Assembly (NCBI GenBank): GCA_001723645.1
Contig: MDLC01000026.1
Location: 1-45,711, forward strand
Source: Candidatus Endobugula sertula
GTDB taxonomy: Bacteria; Pseudomonadota; Gammaproteobacteria; Pseudomonadales; Cellvibrionaceae
Direction: 5' to 3'
DNA length: 45,711 nucleotides
The notes under the pieces are model-generated. The model ran no database searches. It was given only the letters and a program-made list of their open reading frames with translations, and was not told the DNA's origin. The first letter of the stretch is position 1. Every line of letters begins with the position of its first letter. This document shows, one piece after another, positions 45,330 through 45,711 of the stretch. Position numbers and translations under genes: made by a program.

Positions 45330-45372
45330 TATTGGTAAATTTATACCATACTTAAAGTATGCTTTTGGTATA
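45330..45372. promoter_or_regulatory. Nested palindromes upstream of the HTH gene
   Basis: CATACTT and AAGTATG form a perfect 15-bp palindrome (45347-45361). Around it, GGTA/TACC half-sites repeat: GGTA before it, TACC at its left edge, and GGTATA to its right. It lies about 80 bases upstream of the HTH gene, in an AT-rich stretch suited to a promoter. The arrangement fits a multi-site operator for the product of 44698-45267. Confidence 0.5.
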
Positions 45373-45492
45373 TTATAGGCTTAATTCGGTTTGCCTTCAA
45401 TCAATAGTTAAAGAATACCATCTTTCTATTTTCGAGGGCGACTTATATTACAAGCTAATTTTAGTTGTGGCGAAATTTTAGGCAGGTGGGTT

Positions 45493-45696
45493 ATGGGGGT
45501 TATATGCGTCCAGCCTCTTATTAAAGAAGCTGATATAAAGCACTTTAGCGACAAGGAACAACATGAGTCTTTTGGTCATGGTGAATATGTCATAAATAGC
45601 GACGACATAAAACTGAATAATCTATTTAGGGATATTGCGTATTCCACTGAAGATGATCACCGCCAACGATTAAACATGATCGCTTTTTCTTCCTAA
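45493..45696 (+). CDS. Possible small hypothetical protein, 67 aa
   Basis: This 67-residue frame begins at an ATG with AGGTGGG just upstream and ends in TAA at 45694-45696. The product is acidic and polar (DKEQHESFGHGEYVINSDD) with no membrane span or known motif. It diverges from the sensory operon. It may be a real small gene or chance; the ribosome site is the main support. Confidence 0.3.
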   Translation: MGVICVQPLIKEADIKHFSDKEQHESFGHGEYVINSDDIKLNNLFRDIAYSTEDDHRQRLNMIAFSS

Positions 45697-45711
45697 GCAT
45701 TCAGAATGTTC

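Overview
The window looks like a chromosomal piece of a marine-type gammaproteobacterium with moderate to low GC. The core genes (metK-ahcY-metF with an ArsR/methyltransferase regulator, ftsYEX, hemE, psd, rsgA, orn, queG, nnr, tsaE, amiB) follow an order close to Pseudomonas and Oceanospirillales relatives. Placement is an inference from gene content and order only; no 16S rRNA gene or other decisive marker is present.

Layout. (1) 1-2457 is a decayed mobile region abutting the 3' end of tRNA-Ser(GGA): a 23-bp-period repeat block, a dead IS3 transposase, a truncated phage structural gene with two overlapping small genes, and two cargo-like hypothetical genes. (2) 2458-5007 holds the tRNA, a CyaB-like adenylate cyclase and queF. 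(3) 5030-8492, minus strand: a YadGH-type ABC exporter and a membrane diguanylate cyclase. (4) 8622-14194, minus strand: a methionine-cycle cluster (SahR-like regulator, metK, ahcY, metF) ending in an rsmE gene broken by two frameshifts; a 34-bp palindrome lies just upstream of the regulator. (5) 14521-21905: ftsY-ftsE-ftsX, comF, hemE, a degenerate HD-GYP protein and psd. (6) 21906-25433 is an accessory insertion: a transposase fragment and a large unrecognised secreted-protein gene whose single frame is interrupted by two TAG codons. (7) 25434-33881 returns to conserved core: HDOD/GAF protein, rsgA, orn, queG, nnr, tsaE, amiB. (8) 33882-45711 is AT-rich accessory DNA: a PIN-toxin fragment, a second IS3 remnant, a five-gene operon (serine hydrolase, DUF2817 peptidase, TonB-dependent receptor, gamma-glutamylcyclotransferase-like protein, PAP2-like membrane protein), a complete but dead IS4-family element with perfect 16-bp ends and a 9-bp target duplication, and a minus-strand sensory operon (HTH-like protein, ABC_sub_bind-type periplasmic protein, hybrid histidine kinase).

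How the genes work together. The methionine-cycle cluster makes and recycles S-adenosylmethionine, with a regulator that probably senses this pool. queF and queG both act in queuosine synthesis. ftsYEX couples membrane-protein targeting to division, and amiB is a division amidase. Second-messenger proteins recur: an adenylate cyclase, a GGDEF cyclase, a degenerate HD-GYP protein and an HDOD protein.

The most interesting items are the doubly amber-interrupted secreted-protein gene, the AT-rich receptor/hydrolase operon bounded by IS remnants, and the three-gene sensory operon with palindromes in its upstream region. Several genes (rsmE, the DUF2817 gene, the transposases) are broken; assembly error cannot be excluded for single-base shifts.
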